Below are positions 1 through 8,103 of a stretch of DNA of 32,791 nucleotides, in pieces (the first letter of the stretch is position 1; every line of letters starts with the position of its first letter). The notes below the pieces were generated by a model. The model had not been told where the DNA came from. It saw only the letters and a program-made list of their open reading frames with translations, and made no database searches. Source of the DNA: Aquimarina litoralis (GTDB lineage: Bacteria > Bacteroidota > Bacteroidia > Flavobacteriales > Flavobacteriaceae); assembly GCF_019295435.1 (NCBI RefSeq), contig NZ_WEKL01000025.1:1-32791 (forward strand), written 5' to 3'. The position numbers and the translations under genes were made by a program.

Positions 1-398
1 GAATGTTACCAGAGTTTCGATTGTATGATCGACATTTACCACCTGTGACTATGATTACAAAGTTAATGTCATTAGCTAGAGTTATTAAAAATAGTATGGA
101 TATCTATGCAGGAACTGGTAAAGAGGAGCTTTTGAATTATCTTTCTGATTGGTGTGATCTAAATCAAGGAGCATTTGAAAATGTATTGATCGAAATGATG
201 GATTTAGATTATCAACATACAGATATTAATAAAGCTTTGTACAATGTATCTAGTTTTACAAAATTGATGCTTTCTCTATTTAAAAAATTAAACGAACTTG
301 ATTATATTGGTAAGAAATCAGATTCTAATATATTTGTGAAGGAAGAAGTAATTGCCAAACCTGATGTAAAGAATAGAAGGAGCTTCTTATTAGATTAA
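1..398 (+). CDS. Probable T6SS baseplate protein TssK, C-terminal fragment (5' end outside window)
   Basis: The frame is open to the left edge, so this is the last ~132 residues of a longer protein. It is mainly helical, with a run reading KEELLNYLSDWCDLNQG followed by a second helical bundle and a short basic tail. I assign it to the TssK-like baseplate family of Bacteroidota type VI secretion (subtype iii) from the look of this helical tail and because the gene 26 bp downstream is TssO, a component peculiar to that subtype. TssK would connect the phage-like baseplate to the inner-membrane complex in the cytoplasm. The identification rests on partial sequence and context; another T6SS subunit is possible. 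Confidence 0.5.
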   Translation, partial: MLPEFRLYDRHLPPVTMITKLMSLARVIKNSMDIYAGTGKEELLNYLSDWCDLNQGAFENVLIEMMDLDYQHTDINKALYNVSSFTKLMLSLFKKLNELDYIGKKSDSNIFVKEEVIAKPDVKNRRSFLLD

Positions 399-424
399 TG
401 TGTATTAAATAATATTTTAAAAAA

Positions 425-943
425 ATGAAACCAAAAAACAATAAAGAAAGAAGAAATAGTGTTTTAAAATTTGCTTTACTTTTTCTATTCACAGTCGCAT
501 TAATTGTTATGGCCTTCTTTTTTGATTTTGATAGAGTGCCTTTAAAAGAAAATAAGGTTCTTAGAGACCGTGTTGCTGTAGTTGAAAAAGATGCGAAATT
601 TCAAAAAGACTTTTCTAAAGGAATGTTTAAAATCGAAAAATTGATTGATTCTTTAGAGAGACCAGATAAAGAAGATGATCTGTATTATATCAATAGATCT
701 CTTGAATCAGAAATAGGAGATCTCACAGAAGCTATAGATCCAAATGATACTACGTATAGGTATAAGATGTATGTTAATATTGTAAGTTCTTATAGACAGA
801 TTAAAGAACTAAAAGCGCAACTTGCAAAACAGAAAAAGGAATTTCAAGAGTTTGAAGAGTACAAAGCTGCTTTAGAAAAAACAAGAGAACAACTAGATAG
901 AGCAAGAACAGATCTTGATCGCTGTAGGGCTTCTTGTAGATAA
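425..943 (+). CDS. tssO: Type VI secretion system protein TssO
   Basis: The 172-residue protein has a basic N-terminus (KNNKERR), one membrane helix at about residues 14-33, then a long charged helical region with a coiled coil over roughly residues 100-165 and a C-terminal RCRASCR. This layout (short cytoplasmic basic head, single helix, periplasmic coiled coil) matches TssO, an inner-membrane component found in the Bacteroidota T6SS subtype iii, where it is thought to take part in the trans-envelope complex. It follows the probable TssK end by 26 bp in the same direction and is followed at once by a strong terminator, so it is the last gene of its transcript. The rest of the locus must lie to the left. 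The role is inferred from family membership. Confidence 0.75.
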   Translation: MKPKNNKERRNSVLKFALLFLFTVALIVMAFFFDFDRVPLKENKVLRDRVAVVEKDAKFQKDFSKGMFKIEKLIDSLERPDKEDDLYYINRSLESEIGDLTEAIDPNDTTYRYKMYVNIVSSYRQIKELKAQLAKQKKEFQEFEEYKAALEKTREQLDRARTDLDRCRASCR

Positions 944-963
944 GAAGTCTATAAATACAAAAC

Positions 964-1003
964 AAAAAAAAGTCGACAATAGAAACCTTGTCGACTTTTT
1001 TTA
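964..1003. terminator. Bidirectional intrinsic terminator between tssO and the M61 peptidase
   Basis: A 15-bp perfect inverted repeat (965-979 with 988-1002) encloses an 8-base loop. The stem is a GTCGACAA core flanked by A-tract and T-tract, so it ends in U-runs in both directions. It separates two convergent genes. Confidence 0.85.
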
Positions 1004-1026
1004 TTGTGTATGCTCTCGGTTAAAAG

Positions 1027-2835
1027 TTATTTAGCTTTTAACCAGTTTTCTCTTTTTAGTAATGCTTTTTTACTTGGTTTGGTAAATTGAGTAATTACCA
1101 CTTCAGGATCAACTCCAAATCGAATTAACGCTTTTTTCTCCTCTCCAAGTCTTCTGTAAATAACAGTAGCTTTTTTTCCGGGCTTATATTTGCTGATTAC
1201 ATCGTTAAATGAATCTATATCAGAAAAAGATTTATTGTCAATAGCTACAATAACATCATCTTTAGCTAAGCCTGCGGTATATGCTGGAGTTCCTTTTTTA
1301 ACATATTTAGCAACTACAGCGTTGTCATCATTATCAAAAGTAACATCTACTCCTAAATAAGCTTTCTTGCTATTAGTTTTAGGATATATCGCTACAGAAT
1401 TTAATAATTTCTTGAAATCGGGAATTTGACTATCAAAAATGTATTTCTCGAAGAAATCATCTGCAAAGGATTCTCCTGCATATTCTCGTAAAGTAAAGAA
1501 CAAGTTTTCTATGGTATAAGGAATTTCAGTTTTACCGTATTTAGTCCAAACTAATTTTAAGTAATCGTCCAAGTTAAGATCGTCCTCATTTCTTAACGAA
1601 AGATCTAAAGCTAATCCTAACATACTTCCATAAGAATAATAAGATATAAAAGTGTTATCTCTATTTGTTGGATCTACAGATGTAGCTGCATCTACAAACG
1701 GAGCTTGATAGCTCATTTCTATTGGATTAAAATACTGAAGAGCTGGAGAATTCCAAACATAATTATAGGTTTTGCTTAAACTTTCAATGTATTGATCTTG
1801 TGTGATAATTCCAGCTCTACATAAAATTAAGTTTGTATAATAGCTAGTAAAACCTTCTCCAAACCAAAGCTCACCTGACATGTTTGCATTTTCAAAATCA
1901 AAAGGTTCTAAAGAAACTGGACGAATGCGTTCTACATTCCAAGCATGAAAAAATTCGTGTGCAACTGTGCCAATATTCTTTTCCATACCTCCATCAGCGA
2001 GACTTCTTGTACTTGTTAAAATTGTTGAATTACGATGTTCCATACCATCTCCTGAAACAATTGGCATATAACTAGCAATAAACGTATATTCTCCATAATC
2101 AAAGTTTGGGTAATCCCCAAAAACAGCCTTTGTTTGCTCTACAATCTTTTTGATTTGTTCAAAATATTGATCTGCTTCTTCTTCTGTACCTTGGTGTAAT
2201 AAAGCTAACTTTATAGTGTATTCGGTTCCTCCAGCAGGTACTTTAAATTGCTTTACAGTATGATTACTAATTCCTGCAGGGCTATCCATGAAATATTGTA
2301 AATTAGGAGCTAAGAATTTGTTTCCTCCAAGAGGAATAAGCTGCGTGGCAACTTTCCAGTTAAGATCTTCTCTTACCAAATAAGTAACCTGAACAGGTCT
2401 TTCTTTTAATGTAGGGATATACATAAAAGTAGCTGGTATGTTTAAATGCGCATGGGTTTCATTTATTTGAGAATAAGTTCCATCAGCACGATCAGCGAAT
2501 AACGTATAGGTAAGATTTATAGTGCCATCATGTCCAGAAACATCCCATTGATAAGGATTAGGTCTCGTTACTGTGACATCTTTTCCTTTACTGTCTGTTA
2601 TTTTGACATTATATACATTTTTTGCAAATTCATGAAGTGCATATCTACCAGGAGATGTTCTACTCATTCTTAAAGTAATAGTCCCACTTTCTAAATTCGT
2701 AAACTTAGCACTAATTTCAGCTTCGTGATGTACTGCGTTTTCAAAAGAAATTTGATATTCATTTCTGACTTGAGAATACCCAAAAGGAATAGTTATAAGA
2801 GATAAAAGAAAAAAGAAAAATCTAAAAGACTTCAT
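1027..2835 (-). CDS. Secreted M61-family metallopeptidase with PDZ domain
   Basis: The 602-residue protein starts with a signal peptide (hydrophobic run to about residue 20, then a GYSQ-type cleavage region). It has an N-terminal beta domain (about 25-200), the M61 catalytic domain with the zinc motif HEFFH at residues 293-297 followed about 30 residues later by GEGFTSYY (glutamate ligand), and a C-terminal PDZ domain (about 495-580) containing the YLGVDV and AGLAKDDVIVAI stretches. M61 enzymes (glycyl aminopeptidase type) act in the periplasm or outside the cell with a preference for N-terminal Gly or Ala; the substrate here is not evident. The gene stands alone: it converges on tssO across a terminator and diverges from folE. 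Length and motif order are normal for the family. Confidence 0.88.
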   Translation of the reverse strand: MKSFRFFFFLLSLITIPFGYSQVRNEYQISFENAVHHEAEISAKFTNLESGTITLRMSRTSPGRYALHEFAKNVYNVKITDSKGKDVTVTRPNPYQWDVSGHDGTINLTYTLFADRADGTYSQINETHAHLNIPATFMYIPTLKERPVQVTYLVREDLNWKVATQLIPLGGNKFLAPNLQYFMDSPAGISNHTVKQFKVPAGGTEYTIKLALLHQGTEEEADQYFEQIKKIVEQTKAVFGDYPNFDYGEYTFIASYMPIVSGDGMEHRNSTILTSTRSLADGGMEKNIGTVAHEFFHAWNVERIRPVSLEPFDFENANMSGELWFGEGFTSYYTNLILCRAGIITQDQYIESLSKTYNYVWNSPALQYFNPIEMSYQAPFVDAATSVDPTNRDNTFISYYSYGSMLGLALDLSLRNEDDLNLDDYLKLVWTKYGKTEIPYTIENLFFTLREYAGESFADDFFEKYIFDSQIPDFKKLLNSVAIYPKTNSKKAYLGVDVTFDNDDNAVVAKYVKKGTPAYTAGLAKDDVIVAIDNKSFSDIDSFNDVISKYKPGKKATVIYRRLGEEKKALIRFGVDPEVVITQFTKPSKKALLKRENWLKAK

Positions 2836-2877
2836 TCAAAGAGTTTTTGGTTAAAAGATTCATGCGTTAAAAAGCGG

Positions 2878-2885
2878 CAAAAATA
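2878..2885 (-). promoter_or_regulatory. -7 box of the M61 peptidase promoter
   Basis: Read on the minus strand the eight bases are TATTTTTG, a perfect match to the Bacteroidota -7 consensus TAnnTTTG. It lies 42 bp upstream of the ATG. The nearest TTG (2900-2902) is only 14 bp further up, shorter than the usual 19-21, so the -33 element is not clear. Confidence 0.5.
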
Positions 2886-3110
2886 ATATATATTATTACC
2901 AATGTTAAGGTGGGAAGTTTTAAATATTTCTGGGGCTCTGCACAATGAACAAACATAATTTATTCAAAAACAGAGTTCAAAAATACAACAAACTCTTAAT
3001 TGCGCAAATTATAGGCACGAAAATTGAATAAGATACAATAGAACGAATCACAAGATTTTCTTAATTCTAAAAAGTTATAAGTTTATATGTTAATTTTTGT
3101 TTAATGAATA

Positions 3111-3141
3111 TTGTATTAAGTTAAACAGTTTTGTAGATTTG
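3111..3141 (+). promoter_or_regulatory. Promoter of folE and possibly of the whole photorepair operon
   Basis: A TTG at 3111-3113 and TAGATTTG at 3134-3141 are separated by 20 bp, fitting the Bacteroidota -33/-7 pattern TTG-N19-21-TAnnTTTG. It leaves a leader of about 70 bases before the ATG at 3217. Confidence 0.55.
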
Positions 3142-3216
3142 AATAGATAAAGAATTGTATGAATCGAAAATAGATGGAAAAAGTTTTATTTATTTTCACT
3201 AAAAGTTAATAGCTAA

Positions 3217-3915
3217 ATGAAAATAGGAGTAGAAACATTGATTAAAACTAATGGAATTAAGTTAAATGGTTTTTCAATCGATGAAATTGGTGATGATCAT
3301 ATTAGTACTGGAATGGAAACCCCAATGAAAGAAGGTGCTTTTGATATTTCAGATGAAGAAAAAAAGGAAAAAATATCCTATTTGTTTAGAGAGATAATGG
3401 AAGTAATGGGATTGGATCTTACCGATGATTCTCTTAAGGGTACTCCTGATCGTGTTGCTAAAATGTATATTGAAGAAATTTTTTCAGGATTAGATCCGAA
3501 GAACAAACCGAAAGTAGCACTGTTCGATAATAAGTATAAATACGAACAAATGCTCGTAGAAAAAAATATCACGTTTTATTCTAATTGTGAGCATCACTTT
3601 GTGCCAATTATTGGTAAAGCACATGTGGCATATATTTCTTCGGGTAAAGTGATAGGTCTTTCAAAATTGAATAGAATTGTTCAGTATTATGCGAAAAGAC
3701 CACAGGTACAAGAGCGATTAACCAATCAGATCGCGATGGAACTTAGGGATATTTTACAGACGGATGATATCGCTGTCATAATCGATGCGAAGCATTTATG
3801 CGTTTCTTCTAGAGGTGTGAAGGACGATACCTCTGCTACCGTAACTACATATTATGGAGGAGCTTTTAATAGTCCGGAAAAAATAGCCGAACTTCAGAAC
3901 TATTTAAACAATTAA
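3217..3915 (+). CDS. folE: GTP cyclohydrolase I
   Basis: This enzyme converts GTP to 7,8-dihydroneopterin triphosphate, the first step of tetrahydrofolate and pterin synthesis, in the cytoplasm. The 232-residue protein shows the zinc and active-site motif CEHHF (Cys124) and the second zinc cysteine in HLCVSSRG (Cys195), plus SKLNRIVQYYAKRPQVQERL. The family core starts at about residue 45; the preceding ~40 residues form a variable extension, so a start at an internal Met cannot be excluded. It is the first gene of a long same-strand run that includes three photolyase-family genes. Photolyases of the DASH type use a folate (MTHF) antenna, so a folE at the head of the cluster makes sense as pterin supply. 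That link is inferred from context. Confidence 0.93.
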   Translation: MKIGVETLIKTNGIKLNGFSIDEIGDDHISTGMETPMKEGAFDISDEEKKEKISYLFREIMEVMGLDLTDDSLKGTPDRVAKMYIEEIFSGLDPKNKPKVALFDNKYKYEQMLVEKNITFYSNCEHHFVPIIGKAHVAYISSGKVIGLSKLNRIVQYYAKRPQVQERLTNQIAMELRDILQTDDIAVIIDAKHLCVSSRGVKDDTSATVTTYYGGAFNSPEKIAELQNYLNN

Positions 3916-3949
3916 TAGATTTTCCGATTTAATTCTCTGATTTAGGTAA

Positions 3950-4582
3950 ATGCATTATACGAAAGAACAAATAGAAAAAATGGAACGCGTAAAGCGTTTG
4001 AAAATAATAAATGCTGTTTCTGGTATCAAACCAGCAAATTTAATTGGAACTATTAGTAATGATGGAATGACCAATCTCGCTATTTTCAGTTCGGTCGTAC
4101 ATTTAGGAAGTGATCCTGCTTTGATGGGTTTTATTATGAGACCAGTTGGAGATGTTCCAAGACACACATATGATAACATTTTACAAAATGGGTCTTACAC
4201 CATAAATCATGTACATCAATCATTTGTGAAAAATGCTCATTATACTTCTGCAAAGTTACAAAAAGAAGAATCAGAGTTTTCTCGATGTGCTTTGACCGAA
4301 GAATATGTGGATGGGTTTAAAGCTCCTTTTGTAGAAGAAAGTTATCTTAAAATGGGTTTGAAGTTTGTAGAAGCTATTGATATTCCAATTAATGGAACAA
4401 TTCTAATGATTGGTGAAATTCATCATTTAATACTTCCCGAATACAGTATCGGAGATCATAAGGATATTGATTTAAGTAGTATGGATACAGTAGGTATTTC
4501 GGGGTTGAATTCTTATTACAGTTTACATAAAATAAATGAATTCCCTTATGTAAGAGTATCAGAAATGCCAGATTTTGCTTAA
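3950..4582 (+). CDS. Flavin reductase-like, FMN-binding split-barrel protein
   Basis: The 210-residue cytoplasmic protein belongs to the flavin reductase-like family. Visible hallmarks are the N-terminal strand with LIGTISNDGMTNLAIFSS, the PALMGFIMRP strand, and the DVPRHTYDNI turn followed by YTINHV. Members bind FMN and either reduce free flavin with NAD(P)H or act as flavin-dependent oxidoreductases; the substrate cannot be read from sequence. It lies 34 bp after folE and directly abuts the next gene (stop TAA at 4580-4582, ATG at 4583). In this context it might supply or recycle reduced flavin for the photolyase-family proteins, but that is inference. Confidence 0.8.
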   Translation: MHYTKEQIEKMERVKRLKIINAVSGIKPANLIGTISNDGMTNLAIFSSVVHLGSDPALMGFIMRPVGDVPRHTYDNILQNGSYTINHVHQSFVKNAHYTSAKLQKEESEFSRCALTEEYVDGFKAPFVEESYLKMGLKFVEAIDIPINGTILMIGEIHHLILPEYSIGDHKDIDLSSMDTVGISGLNSYYSLHKINEFPYVRVSEMPDFA

Positions 4583-4996
4583 ATGAGCTTTCTTCAAGTA
4601 CAGTTGTTATTTGATTTTGGGTTGGTAGTGCTTATATGGATGGTGCAACTCATTATATATCCAAGTTTTAAATATTATGACCGTAACAATCTAACAAAAT
4701 GGTACACTGTATATGCCTCACGGATCTCAATGGTCGTTATTCCATTAATGGTAGGTCAATTGATAATTAGTAGTTTTAAGGCAATAACATTTTTCAATCT
4801 TTTCAATTGCTTACACATTCTTTTGGTAGCGCTAGTTTGGCTGTCCACGTTTTTACAATTTGTTCCTATGCATCATCAAATTGCAAATAACAATATCAAT
4901 GATAAATTCATAATCAAGTTAATTAAAACCAATTGGCTGCGTACTTTTTTATGGACAATTGTATTTTTTTGTACCCTTTTTCAAATAATTAAGTAG
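4583..4996 (+). CDS. Four-helix integral membrane protein, function unknown
   Basis: This 137-residue protein has four predicted membrane helices, at about residues 4-26, 46-66, 74-94 and 115-136, with short polar loops. The loop after helix 3 reads FVPMHHQIAN and may carry ligands. It starts on the base after the flavin-reductase-like stop codon, so the two are almost certainly translated from one mRNA. I do not recognise a named family with confidence. Its place between the flavin-reductase-like gene and the photolyase genes suggests a role in the same light-related programme. Confidence 0.7.
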   Translation: MSFLQVQLLFDFGLVVLIWMVQLIIYPSFKYYDRNNLTKWYTVYASRISMVVIPLMVGQLIISSFKAITFFNLFNCLHILLVALVWLSTFLQFVPMHHQIANNNINDKFIIKLIKTNWLRTFLWTIVFFCTLFQIIK

Positions 4997-5050
4997 TTCT
5001 GGATAGGGCTTAACATCTCCTTATTTCCTGTTAAAATTCTTCTATAATTA

Positions 5051-5058
5051 TATTTTTG
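5051..5058 (+). promoter_or_regulatory. Possible -7 box ahead of the DUF2256/photolyase genes
   Basis: TATTTTTG fits TAnnTTTG and lies 38 bp upstream of the GTG start of the DUF2256 gene in a 99-bp gap. The -33 region has only TG at 5029-5030 (20 bp spacing), not a full TTG. It could be an internal promoter that separates the photolyase genes from folE. Confidence 0.4.
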
Positions 5059-5095
5059 TTTAAGTATTTCGTAATTTTATTAAACAGAAATTAAA

Positions 5096-5236
5096 GTGAA
5101 AAAATCCCATCTACCATCAAAAGTATGCAAGGTTTGTAAACGACCTTTTACTTGGAGAAAAAAGTGGGAGAAAGTCTGGGAAGAAGTGCAATATTGTAGT
5201 GTTCGATGCAGAAATAATAGAAATAAAGCGCACTAG
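5096..5236 (+). CDS. DUF2256 small zinc-ribbon protein (GTG start)
   Basis: The frame encodes 46 residues beginning with a GTG codon; an in-frame TAA at 5081-5083 and no ATG in between make GTG the only standard start. The product has two cysteine pairs, [10 protein letters not shown] and [10 protein letters not shown], with a tryptophan-rich basic stretch ([13 protein letters not shown]) between them. This is the DUF2256 pattern, a tiny zinc-ribbon-like family commonly encoded beside photolyases and cryptochromes. It lies 26 bp before the DASH cryptochrome. The role is unknown; nucleic-acid binding or an accessory function in photorepair is a reasonable guess. Its short length and GTG start make it easy to miss in automated annotation. 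Confidence 0.88.
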   Translation: MKKSHLPSKVCKVCKRPFTWRKKWEKVWEEVQYCSVRCRNNRNKAH

Positions 5237-5262
5237 CACTCTTAATAAATTGATGGCGGTTA

Positions 5263-6564
5263 ATGAAAGAAACGGGTTTAGTATGGTTTAGAAATGATTT
5301 GCGAGTTGATGATAACACCTCTTTGTATAAAGCTACTACTGATAATGATCGAGTAATTGGCGTTTTTTGTTTTGATCCTAGATTATTTAAAAAAAACGAA
5401 TTTGGTTTTCGTAAAACAGAGAAATTCAGAGCTAAGTTTCTTATTGAAAGTATTATTGATCTAAAGGAAAATTTAGCCAGTCGAAATATACCTTTATTAG
5501 TGTTTGGAAAGAAACCAGAAAGTGTAATTCCAAAACTGGTTGATGAATATGCTGTAAATGCAATATATACTCAAGAGGAATGGACAACTGAAGAAACGAT
5601 AGTTTCTGAAGCTGTTAAAAGTTCAATCAAAGGGTTAGGGTCGAAGTGGATTACTTCTTATGATCAATTTCTTTTTCATCCAGAAGATATTCCTTTTGAT
5701 ATTCTTGAAACTCCCAAGGTATTTACTGTTTTTAGGAAACAATGTGAGAGGTATGTAAGTGTTAGAAATTTGGTAGAAACTCTATCAATGGCGCCAGATA
5801 ATCTTATTGAAAATGACACACATATTCCCAGTATAGAGGACTTAGGTTTTGAATTTTTTGAACAAGATGCTCGATCTGCATTTCCTTTTCTTGGAGGAGA
5901 ACGTTGTGCTTTAAAACGAATACAATCGTATTTTTGGGAAACTCATAAACTTTCATATTACAAGAAAACGAGAAATGGATTAATAGGAACGGATTATAGC
6001 TCTAAACTCTCGGCATGGTTAGCTAATGGTACTATTTCTGCACGTACTATTTATCATCAAGTTCTGGAATACGAAGAAAAAATTCAAAAAAATCAAAGTA
6101 CGTATTGGCTGGTTTTCGAGCTGATTTGGAGAGACTTTTTTAAATATATCTCGCTCAAACATGGTAATGATCTTTTTAAAAGACAAGGGATACTTCATAA
6201 ATATTATTCATGGTCTCAAAATAGAGAGCTTATTCAACAATGGATAGAAGGTGAAACTAAGGAGCCTTTTGTGAATGCAAATATGATAGAGCTTGCTCAA
6301 ACAGGTTGGATGAGTAATCGAGGAAGACAAAATGTAGCATCTTATTTTGCTAAAGAGTTACAGCTAGATTGGAGAATTGGTGCAGCTTATTTTGAATCAA
6401 TGTTAATAGATTATGATGTCCATAGCAATTATGGAAATTGGCAATATGTAGCTGGTGTTGGGAATGATCCAAGAGATCGAAAATTTAATATCAAGCTTCA
6501 ATCAGAACGATATGATCCTCAACAAAAATTTCAAAATCTTTGGCTTCAGCCTACATTATTTTAA
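5263..6564 (+). CDS. DASH-family cryptochrome / photolyase
   Basis: The 433-residue protein has the N-terminal alpha/beta antenna domain (GLVWFRNDLRVDDN at the start) and a C-terminal helical FAD domain. The FAD domain carries the DASH signatures KKTRNGLIGTDYSSKLSAWL, ELIWRDFFKYI, NANMIELAQTGWMSNRGRQN and YGNWQYVAGVGNDPRDRKFN. The tryptophan in NWQYVAG, part of the electron-transfer chain, is kept. DASH proteins bind FAD and an MTHF antenna and repair cyclobutane pyrimidine dimers mainly in single-stranded DNA; a signalling role is also reported in some organisms. It is 26 bp after DUF2256 and 3 bp before the FeS photolyase. Length is usual for the family. Confidence 0.92.
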   Translation: MKETGLVWFRNDLRVDDNTSLYKATTDNDRVIGVFCFDPRLFKKNEFGFRKTEKFRAKFLIESIIDLKENLASRNIPLLVFGKKPESVIPKLVDEYAVNAIYTQEEWTTEETIVSEAVKSSIKGLGSKWITSYDQFLFHPEDIPFDILETPKVFTVFRKQCERYVSVRNLVETLSMAPDNLIENDTHIPSIEDLGFEFFEQDARSAFPFLGGERCALKRIQSYFWETHKLSYYKKTRNGLIGTDYSSKLSAWLANGTISARTIYHQVLEYEEKIQKNQSTYWLVFELIWRDFFKYISLKHGNDLFKRQGILHKYYSWSQNRELIQQWIEGETKEPFVNANMIELAQTGWMSNRGRQNVASYFAKELQLDWRIGAAYFESMLIDYDVHSNYGNWQYVAGVGNDPRDRKFNIKLQSERYDPQQKFQNLWLQPTLF

Positions 6565-6567
6565 CTT

Positions 6568-8103
6568 ATGATATTACGATTAATACTTGGTGATCAATTA
6601 AATTATCAGCATTCTTGGTATAAAGAAGCCGAACAAGAGAATGTGTTCTATTTTATGGCCGAAATGAGACAAGAGACGGATTACACCAAGCATCATATTC
6701 AAAAGGTAATAGGCTTTTTTCTGGCTATGCGCAGTTTTTCTTCTTGGCTACATGATAGAGGATATAATGTTGTTTATTACCAATTGGATGAGTTGAAAAA
6801 TACACAAGATTTAGTAGTAAATTTAAAAAAGCTGATACAGGAAAAAGGAATCACCAAGTTTGAGTATCAACTTCCCGATGAATATCGATTGGATGTACAA
6901 TTACAAGAGTTTTGTAGTACATTATCTATAGAGTCAAATGCATATGATACGGAGCATTTTTTAACCTCAAGAACAGATTTTGCAGACTTTTTTGCTGGTA
7001 AGAAGCAGTATATCATGGAATATTTTTATCGAGATATGCGAAAAAAATATGATATCATGATGCTAACTAAAAAAGATCCTGAAGGTGGAAAATGGAACTT
7101 TGATCATAGCAACAGAAAGAAATGGAACGGTAGTCCAGACATTCCATTAGAAAAGAACTTTGAAAAGGATGTAACAGAAATTGTGGATCTACTAATCAGT
7201 TCAGGTGTTCAGACAATTGGAAATGTAAATACTCAACAATTCAATTGGCCTACTACTAGACAAGAATGCTTGTCATTGTTAGATTATTTCTGTGAGAACC
7301 TTTTGCTATGTTTTGGCGATTATCAGGATGCAATGCATTTGAATGAGAAATACTTGTTTCATAGTAGACTCTCTTTTGCTATGAATAGCAAAATGCTTCA
7401 TCCCATGGAAGTACTTTCTAAAGTAATTGAATATTGGAGAGCGCATAAAGATGAGATAGCTATTTCTCAAGTAGAAGGTTTTGTTAGGCAGATATTAGGG
7501 TGGAGGGAATATATGAGAGGAATGTATTGGAGTCAAATGCCAAATTATAGAAGCTTAAATAAGTTAGATAATCACAATAAGCTTCCTGGTTTTTATTGGA
7601 CTGGAGATACCAAAATGAATTGTTTGCGTTCTTCGATTCAACAAAGTTTAGATGAAGCCTATGCGCATCATATTCAACGATTAATGGTGACAGGTAATTA
7701 TGCACTTTTAACGATGGTGGATCCTGATGAGGTAGATCAATGGTATCTCGGAATTTACATCGATGCGATCGAATGGGTAGAAATAACGAACACTCGTGGA
7801 ATGAGTCAGTTTGCAGATGGAGGTTTGGTAGCTACAAAACCTTATGTATCAAGTGGTAGTTATATCAATAAAATGAGTAATTATTGTAAAAGTTGCCATT
7901 ATAAAGTGTCAAAAAAGCATGAAGAAGATGCTTGTCCTTTTAATGCTTTATACTGGAATTTTCTTGATGAAAAACAAGGCTACTTTAAAAATAATCAACG
8001 TATGTCCATGATGCTGAATTTATTACACAAAATGGATAAAGAAAAATTACACAAATTAAAAACAAGGGCCAATCATATTATAGCAAACCCTGATGAGTAC
8101 TGA
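6568..8103 (+). CDS. FeS-type bacterial (6-4) photolyase (PhrB-like)
   Basis: The 511-residue protein starts with the photolyase-related antenna domain ([12 protein letters not shown], with DETDYTKHH-like helix contacts) and continues into a helical FAD domain. Four cysteines, C352, C440, C443 and C456, are spaced 88-3-13, exactly the spacing I recall for the [4Fe-4S] ligands C350, C438, C441 and C454 of Agrobacterium PhrB. That supports membership of the FeS-BCP class, which repairs (6-4) photoproducts and carries FAD, an iron-sulfur cluster and a dimethyl-ribityllumazine antenna. TGNYALL and the [12 protein letters not shown] stretch are also typical. It begins 3 bp after the DASH gene and overlaps the next gene by 11 bp, so translation is probably coupled. 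Confidence 0.92.
   Translation: MILRLILGDQLNYQHSWYKEAEQENVFYFMAEMRQETDYTKHHIQKVIGFFLAMRSFSSWLHDRGYNVVYYQLDELKNTQDLVVNLKKLIQEKGITKFEYQLPDEYRLDVQLQEFCSTLSIESNAYDTEHFLTSRTDFADFFAGKKQYIMEYFYRDMRKKYDIMMLTKKDPEGGKWNFDHSNRKKWNGSPDIPLEKNFEKDVTEIVDLLISSGVQTIGNVNTQQFNWPTTRQECLSLLDYFCENLLLCFGDYQDAMHLNEKYLFHSRLSFAMNSKMLHPMEVLSKVIEYWRAHKDEIAISQVEGFVRQILGWREYMRGMYWSQMPNYRSLNKLDNHNKLPGFYWTGDTKMNCLRSSIQQSLDEAYAHHIQRLMVTGNYALLTMVDPDEVDQWYLGIYIDAIEWVEITNTRGMSQFADGGLVATKPYVSSGSYINKMSNYCKSCHYKVSKKHEEDACPFNALYWNFLDEKQGYFKNNQRMSMMLNLLHKMDKEKLHKLKTRANHIIANPDEY

Larger units (their letters stand above)
2836..3216. promoter_or_regulatory. Divergent intergenic region between M61 peptidase and folE
   Basis: These 381 bases hold no convincing gene. 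They contain a minus-strand -7 box for the peptidase (2878-2885) and a plus-strand promoter for folE (3111-3141). The middle (about 2925-3060) is plain AT-rich sequence in which I see no clear repeat or operator. Confidence 0.6.
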
